Below are positions 47,055 to 60,017 of a stretch of 64,000 bases of DNA, piece by piece. The notes beneath the pieces were generated by a model that saw nothing but the letters and a program-made list of their open reading frames with translations, was not told the DNA's origin and searched no databases. This DNA is from Hibiscus mutabilis (Eukaryota > Streptophyta > Magnoliopsida > Malvales > Malvaceae): the NCBI GenBank assembly GCA_019671005.1, contig CM033728.1, positions 28,967,099 to 29,031,098 on the forward strand, given 5' to 3'. Numbering within the stretch: the stretch's first letter is position 1; every line of letters begins with the position of its first letter. The position numbers and the translations under genes were made by a program.

Positions 47055-50000
47055 TGTAACCCCCTCGACCCGGCCTAGACGCGGAACCGAACCAAGAAGA
47101 CTACATTAGGTTTGCCGTAGCAAACCTAAGAGATACAAAGAAACCTGGTCCATTTTTTTCCTTTTCTCTTATCTAGATGCCAATTATTAACCCTACATGT
47201 TCATGCAGACAACAGGTGCAACCCCAACTTAATCGGGCATCAATTTGACATCCAATTGATCACACTAGCAATTTAGAGAACAAATTGCAAATACAGAAAA
47301 TTGTAGGATTTAAGCTCACTTTTAAGTTACCAACTTTTAATTAGTCCGGTCCCAAACTTTCATCTCAAATTTCAACTCAATCCGTTCATTCTATCACATA
47401 CAATTGCTTTGGTAAGATTCAGGGACTAAAATGCAAAGAAAGCAAAACTGCACAACTGACAGTAATAGAAATCGGCCTCAAGTATCGGTATTGGTGTTAC
47501 CGTACCGATACGCATAGAACAAACCGTACCGATATATCACGGCCCGTACCAATACGTAAAAACCAACTTACCTAACTTTTAAATTTTCAAACAACCGTAC
47601 CGGTATGCTTACGTGGGTATCGGTACACGGGTTTGGGTTGAAAAAGTGAAATTCCAGAGTCTAGAACGTGTACCGATGCTCTCTTACCCGTATCGGTACG
47701 CTAGGCTAAAATTTCCTAGGCGTACCGGTACTCACATACGCATATCGATCCCCCTATGCCGAATGATGTCTAGATGTACCGATAAGGTCCTCAGCGTATC
47801 AGTACGCCTGGACCTATAATGTCATAATTTGTTGTTTTTTCACCCCAAAAGCATTCCCAAACCATTCCTACATGCTTATAACACAACACCAACATGCCAA
47901 GCATATTACAACCATTCAAGCTTCACAAGATCAACATCGCAACATAACATCATGAGTCAAAAGATGATCTATAGGCATGCTCGCTATTATGCAACCAACC
48001 AACATATCAAAAGATAAACCAACACCAAAAACAAACGTTTAAGGCCATTTACAACTTAAGAGCAACTATTGAAACATGCGCAATAGGGAGTTCCACAAAA
48101 CACCTCCCAAAACACAACAAGTACCCCATTGCCCTTATTCATTATAGTCTAGTCTCTGACATACTTTGGAAACAAGCCTTGCCATGATCCCCTTGCTTCT
48201 TGCTGCCTTCCGGGACTTTATTTCTCTGCATTGATGGACAAAGAGAGCGTAAGCACACAAGTCTTAGTGAGGAATGCACAGAACAACACCATCAATACAT
48301 TTAAAACCATTTACTCCACATCATCCTTTAAAAACATCATGCCCTTTTAAAACATGCACTTTACATCTTTAAAACCAACATATTAAACCATATGCTACAT
48401 GTATCATTATTGAACAACAAGTCACATTGCTAACCCTCTACTTAAGCCTTCCCATGCATTACTACCAAATGCAAAGTTGAAGGAGAAACATGTATAAATC
48501 ACATTATACAACATAAAACATTTCAATGATACATTAACAATTATATTGGCTTACAACTGATCATTAAACAAGTCCATTAACAAAAGAGTTCATCGGATAC
48601 ATGGATTCAACAAGTGTTAACCCAAAACTTCAAGCCATCTCAACCGGAATAGCGATACAATTACAACCGGTGTACATTAACAACCGGGTACACTTGCAAC
48701 CCACAGGGACACCAACCCCAATCATCGGTTAGATGCTTAATCCACTAACGGGAGTTTTCAGTACCATATAACCCCTCAACAGTTAGGGTACTTAGATGGA
48801 GTATTCGGTACGCCGTATAAACCCCTCAACATCCAAGGTGACTTATTTTTAGTGCACTCAATCCTATGGCCGGCAAACTATATCCGATAACAATTTTAAA
48901 ACCACATCACTTGCCAATATAATTAACCTAATAACATTTACCTCGCTGTTTTACCAAGCATTAAACCATGTCATTTCCAAAGAAACAACCATGCTTTAAA
49001 ACACAAGTATAGACCATACTTACAAGGATCACTTACCATGTGCATCCTTCAGCAAAACATGTTTAAAAATAGTATATCGAATACTTTAAAACATGCTTAA
49101 ACAGTAGGTATACGAACATTAAAACCAAGTGCATAAAATCATTCAAACAAGCACAACCGAGAGAGTAAAACCACTTTATACTTACTTTCGAGTCTAGGTA
49201 AGCATTTGAAGCTCTACCTTAACTCCCAAAACTATGTTCCCAAGACATCAAAATGCTTTAAATCACATTTTCACTCACCGATATGCGAAACCTCGATTCG
49301 CCGACGCGAAATAAAGTATCCGAAGCCTCCAACACTTATTCAATCACTTCTGGATCAACCTCCCCTATTTTTACCACAAAACAACAGAGGATTAATTCAT
49401 CATAATGCATTCTAAACACAACAACCACAATCCTTCTCTTATTTCCACAAAACCTTCACAACTAACCCTCCACAACAACCGAAAACATAACCAAAACACT
49501 TCGATACACAACCCAACCAACATCTATCAATCCAACATCATTTTCATCATCAAAACACATCTAAAAACAGATCCAAAACAACCTACCACCTCCAGCAACC
49601 TTACAACCACAGAAACACCACAAAACCTTAAAACTAACAACCTAAACAAATAGAGATTCTTAAGTTTCGGGATTCTATTGATAAAAATCACTTATCAACA
49701 TTATTAAATATTCAAAATATAAATCAAAGTGTCCTTAATTACTAGAAATCAGATCCAATCCGTGAATTAACTCATTTTCCCTAAATAACTCAATTAAATA
49801 ATAGAAAATCATCAAGATCAGATTAGAAGCACAAAAACAAGGATCAAATGCTTGGGAATTTCAGTAAAGAACCATACAATAAAGTAGATCTTGGGTCTTA
49901 CCTCTATTGTGAAGTTTCTCCCTCAATTGATTGGTGAAAAGCTAAGAAAACACAAGTTTATTGTAAGATTTTGTGTAAGCAATCTTTATAAAACAATTCA

Positions 50001-50522
50001 AAACAATAAAATCAAGTTAGAAACCACCCCACCTCTGAAAATTTGATAAAAACTTGAGTGTTTGGCTGAGGAGAGAATGGAGAGAAAAAGTTGAGAGAAA
50101 ATGACGTGATTTTTGTTTTGGAAAGTAATAACTAACTTTTTAACAAAATTCTCTTTAATTTCTAATTAAAACACATGTTAAAATAAGTCAAATTAAGGGA
50201 GAAGTCATCATAAACCAATTGGTAAAATAGTTCCTTAAAGATTCTAAGTATTTGACCCTTTTCAATTTAGTCACTAGGAAATCACAGTTTACAAAACTTT
50301 CATTTTGGTCACTAACAAAAATGTCCATCTTCCAAAACTCATTTTATAAAACCGATATCACCATTATTAAATACATAATTAATAATGATTTTAGAGCATT
50401 TTTCTATAAATTTTCCAACACCAAAAATATACGATCCCAAAACCAACTCAAATCTCTACTCTAGTCCATCGAACCGTCTAATAAACCACCAAACCACTAA
50501 GCCCTAAAATTGAGGCATTACA
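47055..50522 (-). mobile_element. Family-1 solo LTR (3468 bp) inserted in pol of element D, TSD ATCCA
   Basis: On the minus strand it starts TGTAATGCCTCAATTTTAGG and ends GGGGGTTACA. ATCCA lies on both sides (47050-47054 and 50523-50527). Leaving it out makes the D-P-V-L-I reading continue into Q-P-K-S-G-K-E-F. A solo LTR arises by recombination between the two LTRs of a full element. A strong GTAYCGRTACG cluster lies at 47490-47810. Forward ORFs within it are chance. Confidence 0.92.
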
Positions 50523-51008
50523 ATCCAACCTAAGTCAGGGAAGGAGTTTGTGGTTTATAGTGATGCATCTTACGTTGGTTTGGGTTGTGTGCTGATGCAA
50601 GATGGTAAGGTTATGGCCTATGCATCGAGACAACTGAAAGTTCATGAGTGAAACTACTCGACTCATGATTTGGAACTTGTGGCTGTGGTGTTTTCCTTGA
50701 ATATTTGGAGACACTATCTTTATGGAGAAAAGTGTGTTGTTTTTACGGATCACAAGAGTTTGAAATATTTGATGTCTCAAAAGGATTTAAATCTTAGGCA
50801 ACGTAGATGGTTGGAGTTGCTTAAGGATTATGACTTGAGGATCGAGTATCATCCTGGAAAGGCTAATGTGGTTGCAGATGTGTTGAGTCGTAAGGTTGCG
50901 GTTGAGCTTAGGGCAATGTTTGCGAGGTTGAGTGTGACACGGGAAGGTGGGTTGTTGGCTAAGTTGCAAGTTAAGCTGGCGATCTTACAAATGATTAAAT
51001 CTAAGTAA
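50523..51008 (+). pseudogene. RNase H of element D
   Basis: Continues pol after the solo LTR: F-V-V-Y-S-D-A-S (catalytic D), Y-A-S-R-Q-L-K-V-H-E, a stop at 50648 (CGA to TGA), T-H-D-L-E-L-V-A-V-V-F (catalytic E), V-V-F-T-D-H-K-S-L-K-Y-L (catalytic D), R-R-W-L-E-L-L-K-D-Y-D and N-V-V-A-D-V-L-S-R-K. A stop at 51006 closes the frame ahead of the integrase. Apart from two stops the domain is intact. Confidence 0.92.
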
Positions 51009-51059
51009 CCATTTGATGATTCTCTGGTTTCACATGTTAAGGACATATCGGATGGTAAT

Positions 51060-51980
51060 CTGAAGGATTTTCATTTTGATGATGATGGGGTGTTGTGTTT
51101 TAAAGGTCGAATAGTGGTGCCAGATGATTCAGAGTTGAGGGATACTATTTTGACGGAGGCACATTCTAGTCCTTTTGCTATGCATCTCGGTAGTACCAAA
51201 ATGTATCGTGATTTAAAGAAAGTGTACTATTGGGTTGGTTTGAAAAAGGATGTGGCAAAATTTGTTTCAAAGTGCATGGTGTGTCCTCAGGTTAAGGCTG
51301 AACATCAGTTTCCATCCAGGTTGTTGCAACCGTTGAGAATTTTAGAATGGAAATGGGAGAGAATCACCATAGATTTTGTGTCAAGGTCGCCGTTGACACC
51401 GGCTAAAAAGGATTCCATTTGGGTGATTGTTGATAGGTTTACTAAGTTTGCGCATTTTCTGCCAGTGCATACGATGTATACCTTGGATAAGTTGGCAGGC
51501 TTATATATCGCTGAGATTGTGCGTTTGCATGGGGTACCTAAGTCCATTGTTTTGGATAGAGATCTAAGGTTTATAGCAGGGTTTTGGGAGTGTTTGCATC
51601 GGGCTTTGGGTATGAGATTCAGTTTCAGCACCGCGTATCATTCTCAGTCAGATTGTCAGTCTAAGCGTGTTATCCAGGTTTTGGAGGATATGTTGAGCTG
51701 TAGAATTATAGAGTTCCAAGGAACCTGGGAGAAGCATTTACCTTTGGTTGAGTTTTCTTATAATAATAGTTATCAAGCGAGTATACAGATGGCACCGTAT
51801 GAGGCATTGTATGGCCGGAGGTGTCGTACACCTTTGTTTTGAGCTGAGGTAGGGGAAAAACTTGTTTCCTTATCATATGTGTTGAAAGACATGAATGAGA
51901 AGGTAAATATTGTGTGTGATCAGTTGAAAGCGGCTGCGGATCGGTAGAAATCTTACATGGATCTGAAGCGTAGGGATATT
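51060..51980 (+). pseudogene. Integrase of element D
   Basis: A 250-codon frame from 51090 covers most of the enzyme. The zinc-binding H-H-C-C part is seen as E-A-H-S-S-P ... M-H-L-G-S-T-K-M and C-M-V-C-P-Q-V-K-A. The core has I-T-I-D-F-V-S-R-S-P (first D), S-I-V-L-D-R-D-L-R-F (second D) and S-D-C-Q-S-K-R-V-I-Q, where the catalytic E of Q-S-E-R is K. Then S-Y-N-N-S-Y-Q-A-S and G-R-R-C-R-T-P-L-F, a stop at 51841, and E-K-V-N to D-R with another stop near 51945. Confidence 0.92.
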
Positions 51981-51984
51981 GAAT

Positions 51985-52435
51985 ATGCGGTTGGTGATCG
52001 TGTGTTATTGAAGGTGTCAGAGTGGAAAAAAGGTGATGCAGTTCGGGTGTAAGGGTAAGCTTAGTCCAAGGTTTATTGGACCATATGAGGTTGTGGAGCG
52101 TGTTGGTCATGTGGCTTATCAGTTGAGGTTGCCTCTCGAGTTAGAGAAAAAACATGATGTGTTTCATGTATCTATGTTGCGGAGGTATCAGTCGGATCCT
52201 TCCCATGTTATGCCGGTGGAACATATTGAGTGGAGGCTGAATTTATCCTATGATGAGGAGCCGGTGGAAATCCTTCATTCCAACAGCAAAGTTCTTCGTG
52301 GAAAGACGATTGAGCTTGTTAAGGTTTTGTGGCGACATCGTGGTGTCGAGGAAGCCACTTCGGAAGGCAAGGCGGGCATGTTGGAGCAATTTTCGCATTT
52401 ATTTCCTTCAGGTAATTTTGAGGACGAAATTTCTA
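51985..52435 (+). pseudogene. Integrase C-terminus and chromodomain of element D
   Basis: R-V-L-L-K-V-S-E-W-K-K, then a one-base gain in the A run at 52026-52031 shifts the frame. It continues G-K-L-S-P-R-F-I-G-P-Y-E-V-V-E-R-V-G, F-H-V-S-M-L-R-R-Y, then a chromodomain-like end: E-E-P-V-E-I-L, T-I-E-L-V-K-V-L-W-R-H-R, G-V-E-E-A-T. The expected W after E-A-T is S. Such chromodomains are characteristic of Tekay-type gypsy elements and are thought to guide insertion to marked chromatin. Confidence 0.9.
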
Positions 52436-52449
52436 AAGTGGGGGAGAGT
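52434..52449 (+). other. Polypurine tract of element D
   Basis: CTAAAGTGGGGGAGAG precedes the LTR start TTGTAACGCCC. It is the same tract as in element A. Confidence 0.87.
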
Positions 52450-55400
52450 TGTAACGCCCTAGTTTTGGGTCTAGATGTTTTGAGGTTTGTTTTGAGGGTC
52501 CAATGGACCGATATTAGAGATTCGAGTCAGTTTCGGGATTAAATCAGACTAAATATTTTTGAAGGTGATTAAAATATGGAAAAATGTTCTAAAATCATTA
52601 TTTAATATGTTATTGATTTTGGTGGAATCAATTTCGGAAAATGAGTTTTGGAAATAGGACATTTTGGACTAGTGACAAAAATGTAAACTTTGAAAACTAA
52701 TTTTAGTGACTGTTTTGTAAAAGGGTCAAAACTTTGAATCTTTAAGGAGCTAATTGCCCAAAAGTCTAATCTTGGACTTTATCCCTTAATTGGCTATTTT
52801 TTTAAAAGTGTTTTGGAAAATATAAATAGGTTGGGGAGAATTAATTTGATAATTAATTCTTTAAAACAAAAGTTACGTAACTAACTTTCTCTCAAAATCT
52901 TTTCTCTCAAAATCTGTCCAGCCAAACACCATTCTCTTCTTCTAAATCTTCAGGAAAATCTTTATTTTCTTAAATCTTTTTATTTCAAATGGATTCTTAA
53001 TTGTTTCCAAACAAAACCTTATAGTTTTAACTTTGTTTTCTCTTGTAAATTCAACCAATTAAGGGAGAAAGCATCCATTAGAGGTAATGTTCATTCTTCT
53101 CCTCTAATGAAAGGTTCTTTACTGAAATTCCCAAGTTATTGATCCTTTACAATTGTTTTCTAATGTGTTTTGATAGTTTAATTAATTAAAAATGGTTTAA
53201 TTGTGTTTTGATTGATGAAATCAATAGATCTTCATTTTGGATCCCTTTTGCTGGGTTCTTGATCAGATTAGATCATGTTTTTGATGGTTAATAATGTTAA
53301 TAGCTTGGTTTTAACATTGTATTCACGAAACTAGTTGAATCTCTAATGTTAAAGGTTGTTAGTTAAGGGTTTTGTGATATTAATGGAGTTTAATCATTGC
53401 TGGAAGAAAAAAGATGTTGTTAAAGTGTTATTAGATGTTAATTGTTGAGGTTTGATGCATCAAATTGTTATATTGTGGTTGGTTTAATATGGAGGGTGTT
53501 TCAGGTTGATTTTGATAAGTTTCAGATGGGTTTTTAAGTGGGAAACTTGTGAGCTGTGGGTAATTGCCTTGAGGCAGTGGTTTGGATGCATTATGATGCA
53601 TGTTTCCTCTAGTTTTGTGAGGTCAAAACAGAGGATAATCAAGGCGAAGTAGCTTAAAGTGGATTGTTGCTTGCCGGGAGCTCAATTTATATTGGCGAGC
53701 AAAGAGAGGTGTAACCGCTGAGTGGAAATGGTTTTAAAAGTATTTCAAAGGTTTGAAAGTTTTTTTGGGAGTTTAGGTTATGCTTGAAACACTTACCTAA
53801 GCTCAGAAGTAAGTTTCCCTCTTTTGCTCTTTAATATCGGTTCTGATATGAGCATGTGCAATTCATGTTTTGGTCGTAAACATGGTTTGTTTTACTTACT
53901 ATAAAAGTATGATTTTGAGTACATATGCAGTGGTTTAAAAGTCTATGAAATGCTAGTGAGTATTGGTTTTAATTCCGGTCGGGAATGTGGTATTGCTTTG
54001 GCAATGTGGCTTGCATATGTGGTGTTTTTGTATAATGCATTGTAAAACAGTGAGTAAATGGTTTCGTAAATGATATATTGTCTGTATGATATGATGAGAA
54101 AGCATTCGGATATAGTTGGCATGCCATAGGATAAAATTCACTATAATATGGTTAGCATCGATCGTGGTTAGAGGTCCTTGAGGTATAGCGGTTGGCTACT
54201 CGGACTATGATGTTATCACTTGGGTTGAGCGGTCGGTTCCCCTTGTTGATGTTAATCTTGCGGTCGACAAGGGTGTCATATCATGCGGTCGGCATGGTAT
54301 GGGTTTGATGGCGGTCGATCATCATGGGAGATCCGTGTATCTGATATGTAAGGTTAACGGTCAGCTAACCAATGGTTAGCGGTCGGCTAATCAAGATAGT
54401 GGTAGACTATCTGGGGTCACTATAATTGCCAATATATGAAAGTTCTTGTGTTGAACCTACTTTATAATGCTTTGGGATTTAAGCATGAGATGACTAAGAG
54501 CTTTGGGATTTAAGCATGTGACTTGTAAATGTTTTTGCATATGGTCGATATGCATGTTTTGATTTGGAATCAATGAAAATGCTTTGGTCGTAAGCATGGC
54601 TTGAAAACAAGTGTTTAGTTTTCAAATGGTTTTAAATGCATCATTGTTTATGAGCATCCTCACTAAGCATGTGTGCTTACAGTTTCTTTTTCCTAATGAT
54701 GCAGAGCATTGAGGTTTGGGGGCAGCAAAGGCAAGGTTTAAAGTGATCCAAGAGCAAAGACTACTTTTGAGTATGAACTCGGTTTAAGTTTTTGGTTAAT
54801 ATGGCAATGTGTTCGCCAAGTTTTTAGGATCTGTAAATTCTGTTCTTTCCTGGTTTTTGAGCATGGTTAACGCTGTGTTTGGAGTTGAATGTTGTTGATA
54901 AGCATGTTGTTAATCCTTGCTTATTGTTGATGGTAGGTGGTTCCTTAGGTATGCATCTTGTTACGTTTTGGTTGAATGCCATGCTTTGATGATTCTAGCA
55001 TGTTGATTTTGATGCTAAAGATATGTTGGTATGTTTCATATGCTGGAAAGTGCCAATTGAGTGTTTTGGTATGTTTGGTAAAGTGGTTTAGGGAGCATGC
55101 CTATAGATTGATCTTTTGGAAGCATATGTTTTGTTGTGGTTGCTAAATCTTAGTGCAAATGATGGAATATGACTTGATGGTTGGTTGTATGCATGAATGT
55201 GAGTTGCTAGGACTTAAATGCATCTAGATTCGATTGAAAAACCATAAAAGTGGATGTTTCAGGTCCAAGCATATCGGAACGTGTCCCCTCGTACCAGTAC
55301 AACTAGGCCATTTTAGGCTTAGCATTTTGATACGTGGGGTAGTGTTTCGATATGGGTAAGCCATTTTAGGCTTAGCGTTTCGATAGGCGGGGCAGTGTCT

Positions 55401-55959
55401 CGGTACGGGTAACAGCAAATTGCAAGGTGTACCGGTACGCATGGTCGTATCGGTACGGTTTTGAGCTACTAGAATTTGAGGTTTATAAATTAGCCAAGGT
55501 GTACCAAAATACCTGCACGTGTACTGATACGGGCTACATTTAATTTAGTTATTTGGATGTTTGGAAGGTTTATGATTTATTCATTTTGGTCCCTGATTGT
55601 TGTGAATGCAATTGCTTGAGTTTGGATGGTCGGATTGAGCTGAGAATTCACATGCAAGCTTTGAAGCTGACTAATTGAGGATTGGTAACCCTAATTTCAG
55701 TAATGGTCCTCTAACTTACCAATTTTACATGTTAGTCCCTAAAATGTATTGTATGCAATTGGTTGCCTTTCCAAGGTCCGATTCCTTTGTAACTTCATCC
55801 GCTGCAAGCATGACCACTTAGGATTAATAATATGCATCTAGACAAGATAAAAGGAAAAAAATGGACCAGTTTTTGAAATCTTTCCCCAGTTTGCTTCGGC
55901 AAACCTAATGTAGCTCACTTGGTTCGGTTAGGCATCTAGGCCCGGTTGAGGGGGTTACA
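52450..55959 (+). repeat. 3' LTR of element D (3510 bp)
   Basis: Starts TGTAACGCCCTAGTTTTGGG and ends TGAGGGGGTTACA. Collinear with the element A LTRs but clearly diverged, so a distinct subfamily. It has repeated AGCGGTCGGCTA-type motifs (54170-54400), the CACTAAGCATGTGTGCTTAC hairpin region (54661) and a GTACCGGTACGC cluster (55260-55530). ATCCT follows it; no matching left flank survives. Confidence 0.9.
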
Positions 55960-56515
55960 ATCCTCAACCTTTGAGCTTTCTTTATCATCCCATGATGGCT
56001 TGAGCTCATTTATGGAGATCCGAGGTTTAGTAAGGAAGATATATCCGAGGAAAAGAGGAATCAAGTGGGGAATCGAGAAAAGTACTTTGTTATCTTCTTA
56101 AATTCTAATTAATTTAGATGTTTGTTAGATATTACTCTTGTATTTCATACTTAATCGATGATGGTTTAAACTTTTGAGGTTTATGAACTTGTTGAAATCT
56201 TTTCTTCAGTTTATATATATTTGTATTACCTTTTTCTTAAGCTTTAATTGTTGGATCTGATTAACATTTTGCATGAGGGTGTTAAACTAGCCATTGAAAT
56301 CGACGGATGCAGTGACAAGTTAGGTTAACGAGTTTTACAACAAAAGTTGAATGGATACAACGTGAGTTGATCCACTCGTTCAAATGGTTATAGATCCGAA
56401 TTACGATGAAAGTTGAAGCAGCTCTATATCCCTGAGTCAATAGTTGAAGATCAAATGGAAGCTAGTACTCAAGTTGACCTTTTAATTGCTAATTGATCCA
56501 TCTTATTCCCTGGAA
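55960..56515 (+). repeat. Repeat E, copy 2
   Basis: Collinear with 32190-32742. Element D's LTR adjoins it exactly where copy 1 reads ATCTTCAACC, so D appears to have inserted into this copy. After TTATTCCCTGGAA the two copies diverge: this one continues with non-coding DNA. Confidence 0.65.
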
Positions 56516-57160
56516 CTGTACTTGATTTTTCTGCCGAATTGAACCAAGGAGATCCAGGTTATTACTTTCATGTTTCTCTATCTCTTTATTTACTCTATTA
56601 TTGTTGCCATAATTAATTATTTATTCATCTCATTATCCTTTTATTGCAACCACCATTGCACTCACAACTTCCACTTTTACAGTATTGCATTGTAGTTACA
56701 TAAATCTAAGCTGAATACACCATCCTCATGGGATCGTTATTAAAACATTATTTCCATGTTTCTATTCCTGCATCGACAATGTAGCTTGCACTAATATGTG
56801 ACGTTTTCACATCGATCAATATTGTCAAACAATATAAATGAAAAAAGAACTAAGGTTATTCACGACATTTAAAAAAGCGTAAATATATTATTTGCCAAAA
56901 TTATGTTTAAAATTTGTATATATTAGATATAATGAATTTTATAATTTAATTTAATTAATAATAGAACTAATTTTATAATTAAATAGATTTTATTGTTTTT
57001 AATTGAAAATTATTGAATGGAAATGATTAAAGATACGAAAATAAATAGACCATTGATAACTCTCCGAAAGAGTTATCATTTGATTCTTTTTACTAAAGTT
57101 ATCGGTTGTTCTTAAATACATTTAGTTGCATGTGGCATAGGCATAATGTCAAAAAGTACA
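56516..57160. other. No gene recognised; AT-rich
   Basis: AT-rich DNA with no open frame above 60 codons and no repeat shared with the rest of the window that I can see. The first 150 bp may still be repeat E's parent element. Confidence 0.4.
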
Positions 57161-57571
57161 TGTTTAAAGTTTGATTGGATAGTTAATTTGGCTCCTAATT
57201 TTTTTTTGAAGCACTTTAACCTTCAACGTTTTATTTTGGATCAGACCATTTGTGGATGAAAATTGTTAATCAAGTAACGATAAATAGCTTGAAATGACTT
57301 GACAGAAAGACACGTCAGTAGAAAAATAATTTATATTTTATATACTTCTATAAAATCATTTTTTGAGTGGTGTGTCATTCTGTTAGGTCAACACCTTTGT
57401 TTATATGACATTGTTATGTCAGTGTGCACTGTCATGTAAGCTTGAGTCATTTACTATTAGTTAACTAACAGTTTTCATCTACTGAGAGGACATTTTAACC
57501 TAAAATAAAACGTTGAGGGTTAAAGTGCTTCAAAAAAGAGTAGGGGCCAATATGACTATCCATTCAAACAT
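57161..57571. mobile_element. Fold-back MITE with ~80-bp terminal inverted repeats
   Basis: The left end, TTGAAGCACTTTAACCTTC followed by AACGTTTTATTTTGG, recurs inverted at the right end (TTAACCCTCAACGTTTTATTTT on the minus strand). The outer ends, GATTGGATAG and GAATGGATAG, also pair. Total about 410 bp, non-coding. TIRs of this length suggest a Mutator-type or fold-back element, but no target duplication was found. Confidence 0.7.
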
Positions 57572-58202
57572 TGTGGTATTTTTTGGAATTATTCTTTTTG
57601 CAAAAGTATTACTATTTTTTTGACAAATCCTAAATCTAATCTTAATCATACCTAGAGGAGAGTGCTCCTAGTAGGTATAGAACTCATGACCTAAGGGGAT
57701 ATGAGGGAACAAAGATGAACAACTTGATTAACCAGATTGCTCATAAGTATTTCTAATAAATTCAATAGTTTGGGTTATTGCTCAAATCATGCTTGTAAGT
57801 GTTTAAATTATGTGAAAAAGCTAATTTGTGGGATGAAATTTCCATGTTGGAGCAAAATGAGGAAAGAAGGTTTGTTGTTGCAAAATGAGGAATAAAGCTT
57901 TGTTGGTGTAAAATAAGAAATGAAGGTTTACTTCAGCAATGCACTCGGAGAGCATTTCCATAGCATACATGAGAAAAAAAAGACAAAAGTAAAAAAGACA
58001 AATTTGGAAGTAAACTAGAATGTTCTGCTCAAAATTGGAATCTGGCAAGTCAATAATTTTGAGAGTTAATTAGGAAATAGTAAAAAAAGGATAATTGAAT
58101 GATTGGTGGATGCTATGACTTGGATAGGATAAGAGTTGACAATAAAAAGGGAAGTCATGCTTTTGGAGATTTGGTTAGCAAAAGTGTTGTGGTCAAATCG
58201 AT
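57572..58202. other. No gene recognised
   Basis: AT-rich sequence between the MITE and element F. Short minus-strand frames (57821-58048, 58066-58251) have no recognisable domain and skewed composition, so they are not reported as genes. Confidence 0.4.
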
Positions 58203-59732
58203 TGTTGCGCGTAATAAGTGCTACGCAATTGTGCAAGTATACACGTCGCAAGTTATAGTATAAAAGATATCGTCTCCACAGGGATTGGTGCTACTTCAAG
58301 AATCTAGTCTCTTGCACTGTAAAAAGTAAAAACACAAGTAAAGGATTATAGGAGTTTAACTAATGACTAATCTAGAAAGCAATAAAGTAAAAGAAAAGAT
58401 GAATTCAAATGAGAGAGAGATAGGCCAGGTTATCGTGAGTTGAGGTGTGATAGCCGATTGGATCGTTTTGGTAAAAGAGTGCACGGGCAACTCAGTTGCC
58501 GTGGCAACTTGCACGACGGGGTTGCCTTGGCAACTAATTGATGGTTGCCTGGGCGACTAGTTGGGCAACTACTTGGGCGACTGGGCAGCAACTTCAAGGT
58601 TCGGTAGAGCGTTCTTCAATGGTTTCTTCTTATCCCTAAGTCGAAACTCTAGCTACTTGTGCATGCCTTGATAATACATCCCTGCGTGAATCAAGGGTGA
58701 ACAACAACCAATCTTGCGCTCCTCTTAGCCGTTGAAATCCTTAACTTATTCCTAAGCCGGATTAATCTTCACCATCATTGGATTGAATAAAGATCATATT
58801 CATTCGTTTCTTGAATCTAACTCTCCCGATATTAGATAAATGGATGAAATCACGAGATCCTCTCCCAATTCACTCGCAAACAATAGTAAGAACCAAGAAT
58901 GAATAAACCTTGAAATAGAAAAGTGCAAACTCTTATTACCTAAACAAAAACCAATAGTTTCTCACAACCACAAAACACAATAACCATAGCCAAGTAAATT
59001 TAGTTCATGGCTAGGTTCCAAAGAAACACAAGATAAACAATCCCTAGCATGAACCCAATCGAACAAGGAAGAAAAGCTGAAGCTTGTCGAAAATTCCCCT
59101 TTGCTTCCTCTCTTGGTCTTGTCGAAATTCCCTCTTGCTCTCCCTATTCATCTTGTCGAAATCTCCTTGATATTTATAGGGCTAGGCCAAAGTCCTTCTT
59201 TGAGGAGGAGTTTGAGTTGGAATTAAATTATCTTTAAAGAATATAATTCTTTATTATAATTTTATTCCTATTAGAACTTCTCCTATCTTCTCGGAATTTA
59301 ATTCTTCTTTAATCTCTGCATGGCAATCAAATTCCTTTGGGCTTGGGCCTTGCTCCATGTCATCTTGGGCTTGTAAAGTCATTAATTTCGACATCATTAT
59401 TGCATTTTGTCTTTGTCGACAAATGCCATGGCAACTGGCTCGGCGTCTCCTTCATGCATTGCCCTGGCAACTAGCTCGGCATATCCTTCATGCATTGCCC
59501 TGGCAACTAGCTCGGCATTGCTTTGGCAAGTGATCCTGCACATACACACACAAAAACACACCAAAGCAGCATCTATTTCCACAAAAATCACCAAGTTATG
59601 TAATCAAGCTCAACGATTGAAGGAAACATGGATTAATGCATGAATGGCTAACTATGCAACTAATATGAGCCTAAGTCTAACAATAATATGAGTAAAAAGG
59701 GTAAGAAAAATAGTACTTTTGAACACTTATCA
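58203..59732 (-). repeat. 3' LTR of element F (1530 bp)
   Basis: On the minus strand it begins TGATAAGTGTTCAAAAG right after the polypurine tract and ends TTATTACGCGCAACA. The end section (58203-58300: GCAAGTATACACGTCGCAAG and ATCGTCTCCACAGGGATTGG) is a motif I associate with plant Athila-type LTRs. Inside are GTTGCC-GGCAAC dyads (58495-58590) and a 36-bp tandem repeat. With a single copy present, boundaries are inferred from TG/CA ends. Confidence 0.65.
59425..59519 (-). repeat. 36-bp tandem repeat (about 2.6 units)
   Basis: Units at 59425-59460, 59461-59496 and 59497-59519 (partial) share GGCAACTAGCTCGGC followed by TCCTTCATGCATT. The period is a multiple of three, so an open minus-strand frame repeats A-E-L-V-A-R-A-M-H-E-G. 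That frame has no other support as a gene. Confidence 0.85.
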
Positions 59733-59770
59733 CACCCCCAAACTCGAACTATTGCTTGTCCTCAAGCAAT
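59733..59770 (-). other. Polypurine tract and conserved 3' motif of element F
   Basis: On the minus strand, TTGAGGACAAGCAATAG then TTCGAGTTTGGGGGTG lead directly into the LTR start TGATAA. This wording is common at the 3' ends of plant Athila-type elements. Confidence 0.75.
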
Positions 59771-60017
59771 GCAAACTCATAATTACCTGCCAATACTTCA
59801 ATTTTCACAAACTTAGCTTTGAACTTGATTTCAATTCTCTGAACCGGGGCACAAAGTATGATTGGCTTTTTATTTTTCGGAAAACTGAGGAGTTACTCGG
59901 AATCAAACTATAATGCTTGTGAGTGTGTGCGGAGTTGTGTGCAAGTTGATTTTTCAGATTCTATGCAAACAATAGGTTTTCAAATTACTTCATTGGGTTC
60001 TTTTTAACATGTTTTAA

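Noticed and set aside
49206..49653. Pair of plus-strand ORFs rich in N, H, T and Q
   Set aside because: They lie antisense in the family-1 solo LTR; the matching part of element A LTRs has no such open frame.
59397..59594. Minus-strand ORF with 12-residue repeats (A-E-L-V-A-R-A-M-H-E-G)
   Set aside because: Explained by a 36-bp tandem repeat inside an LTR; no start context or homologue recognised.
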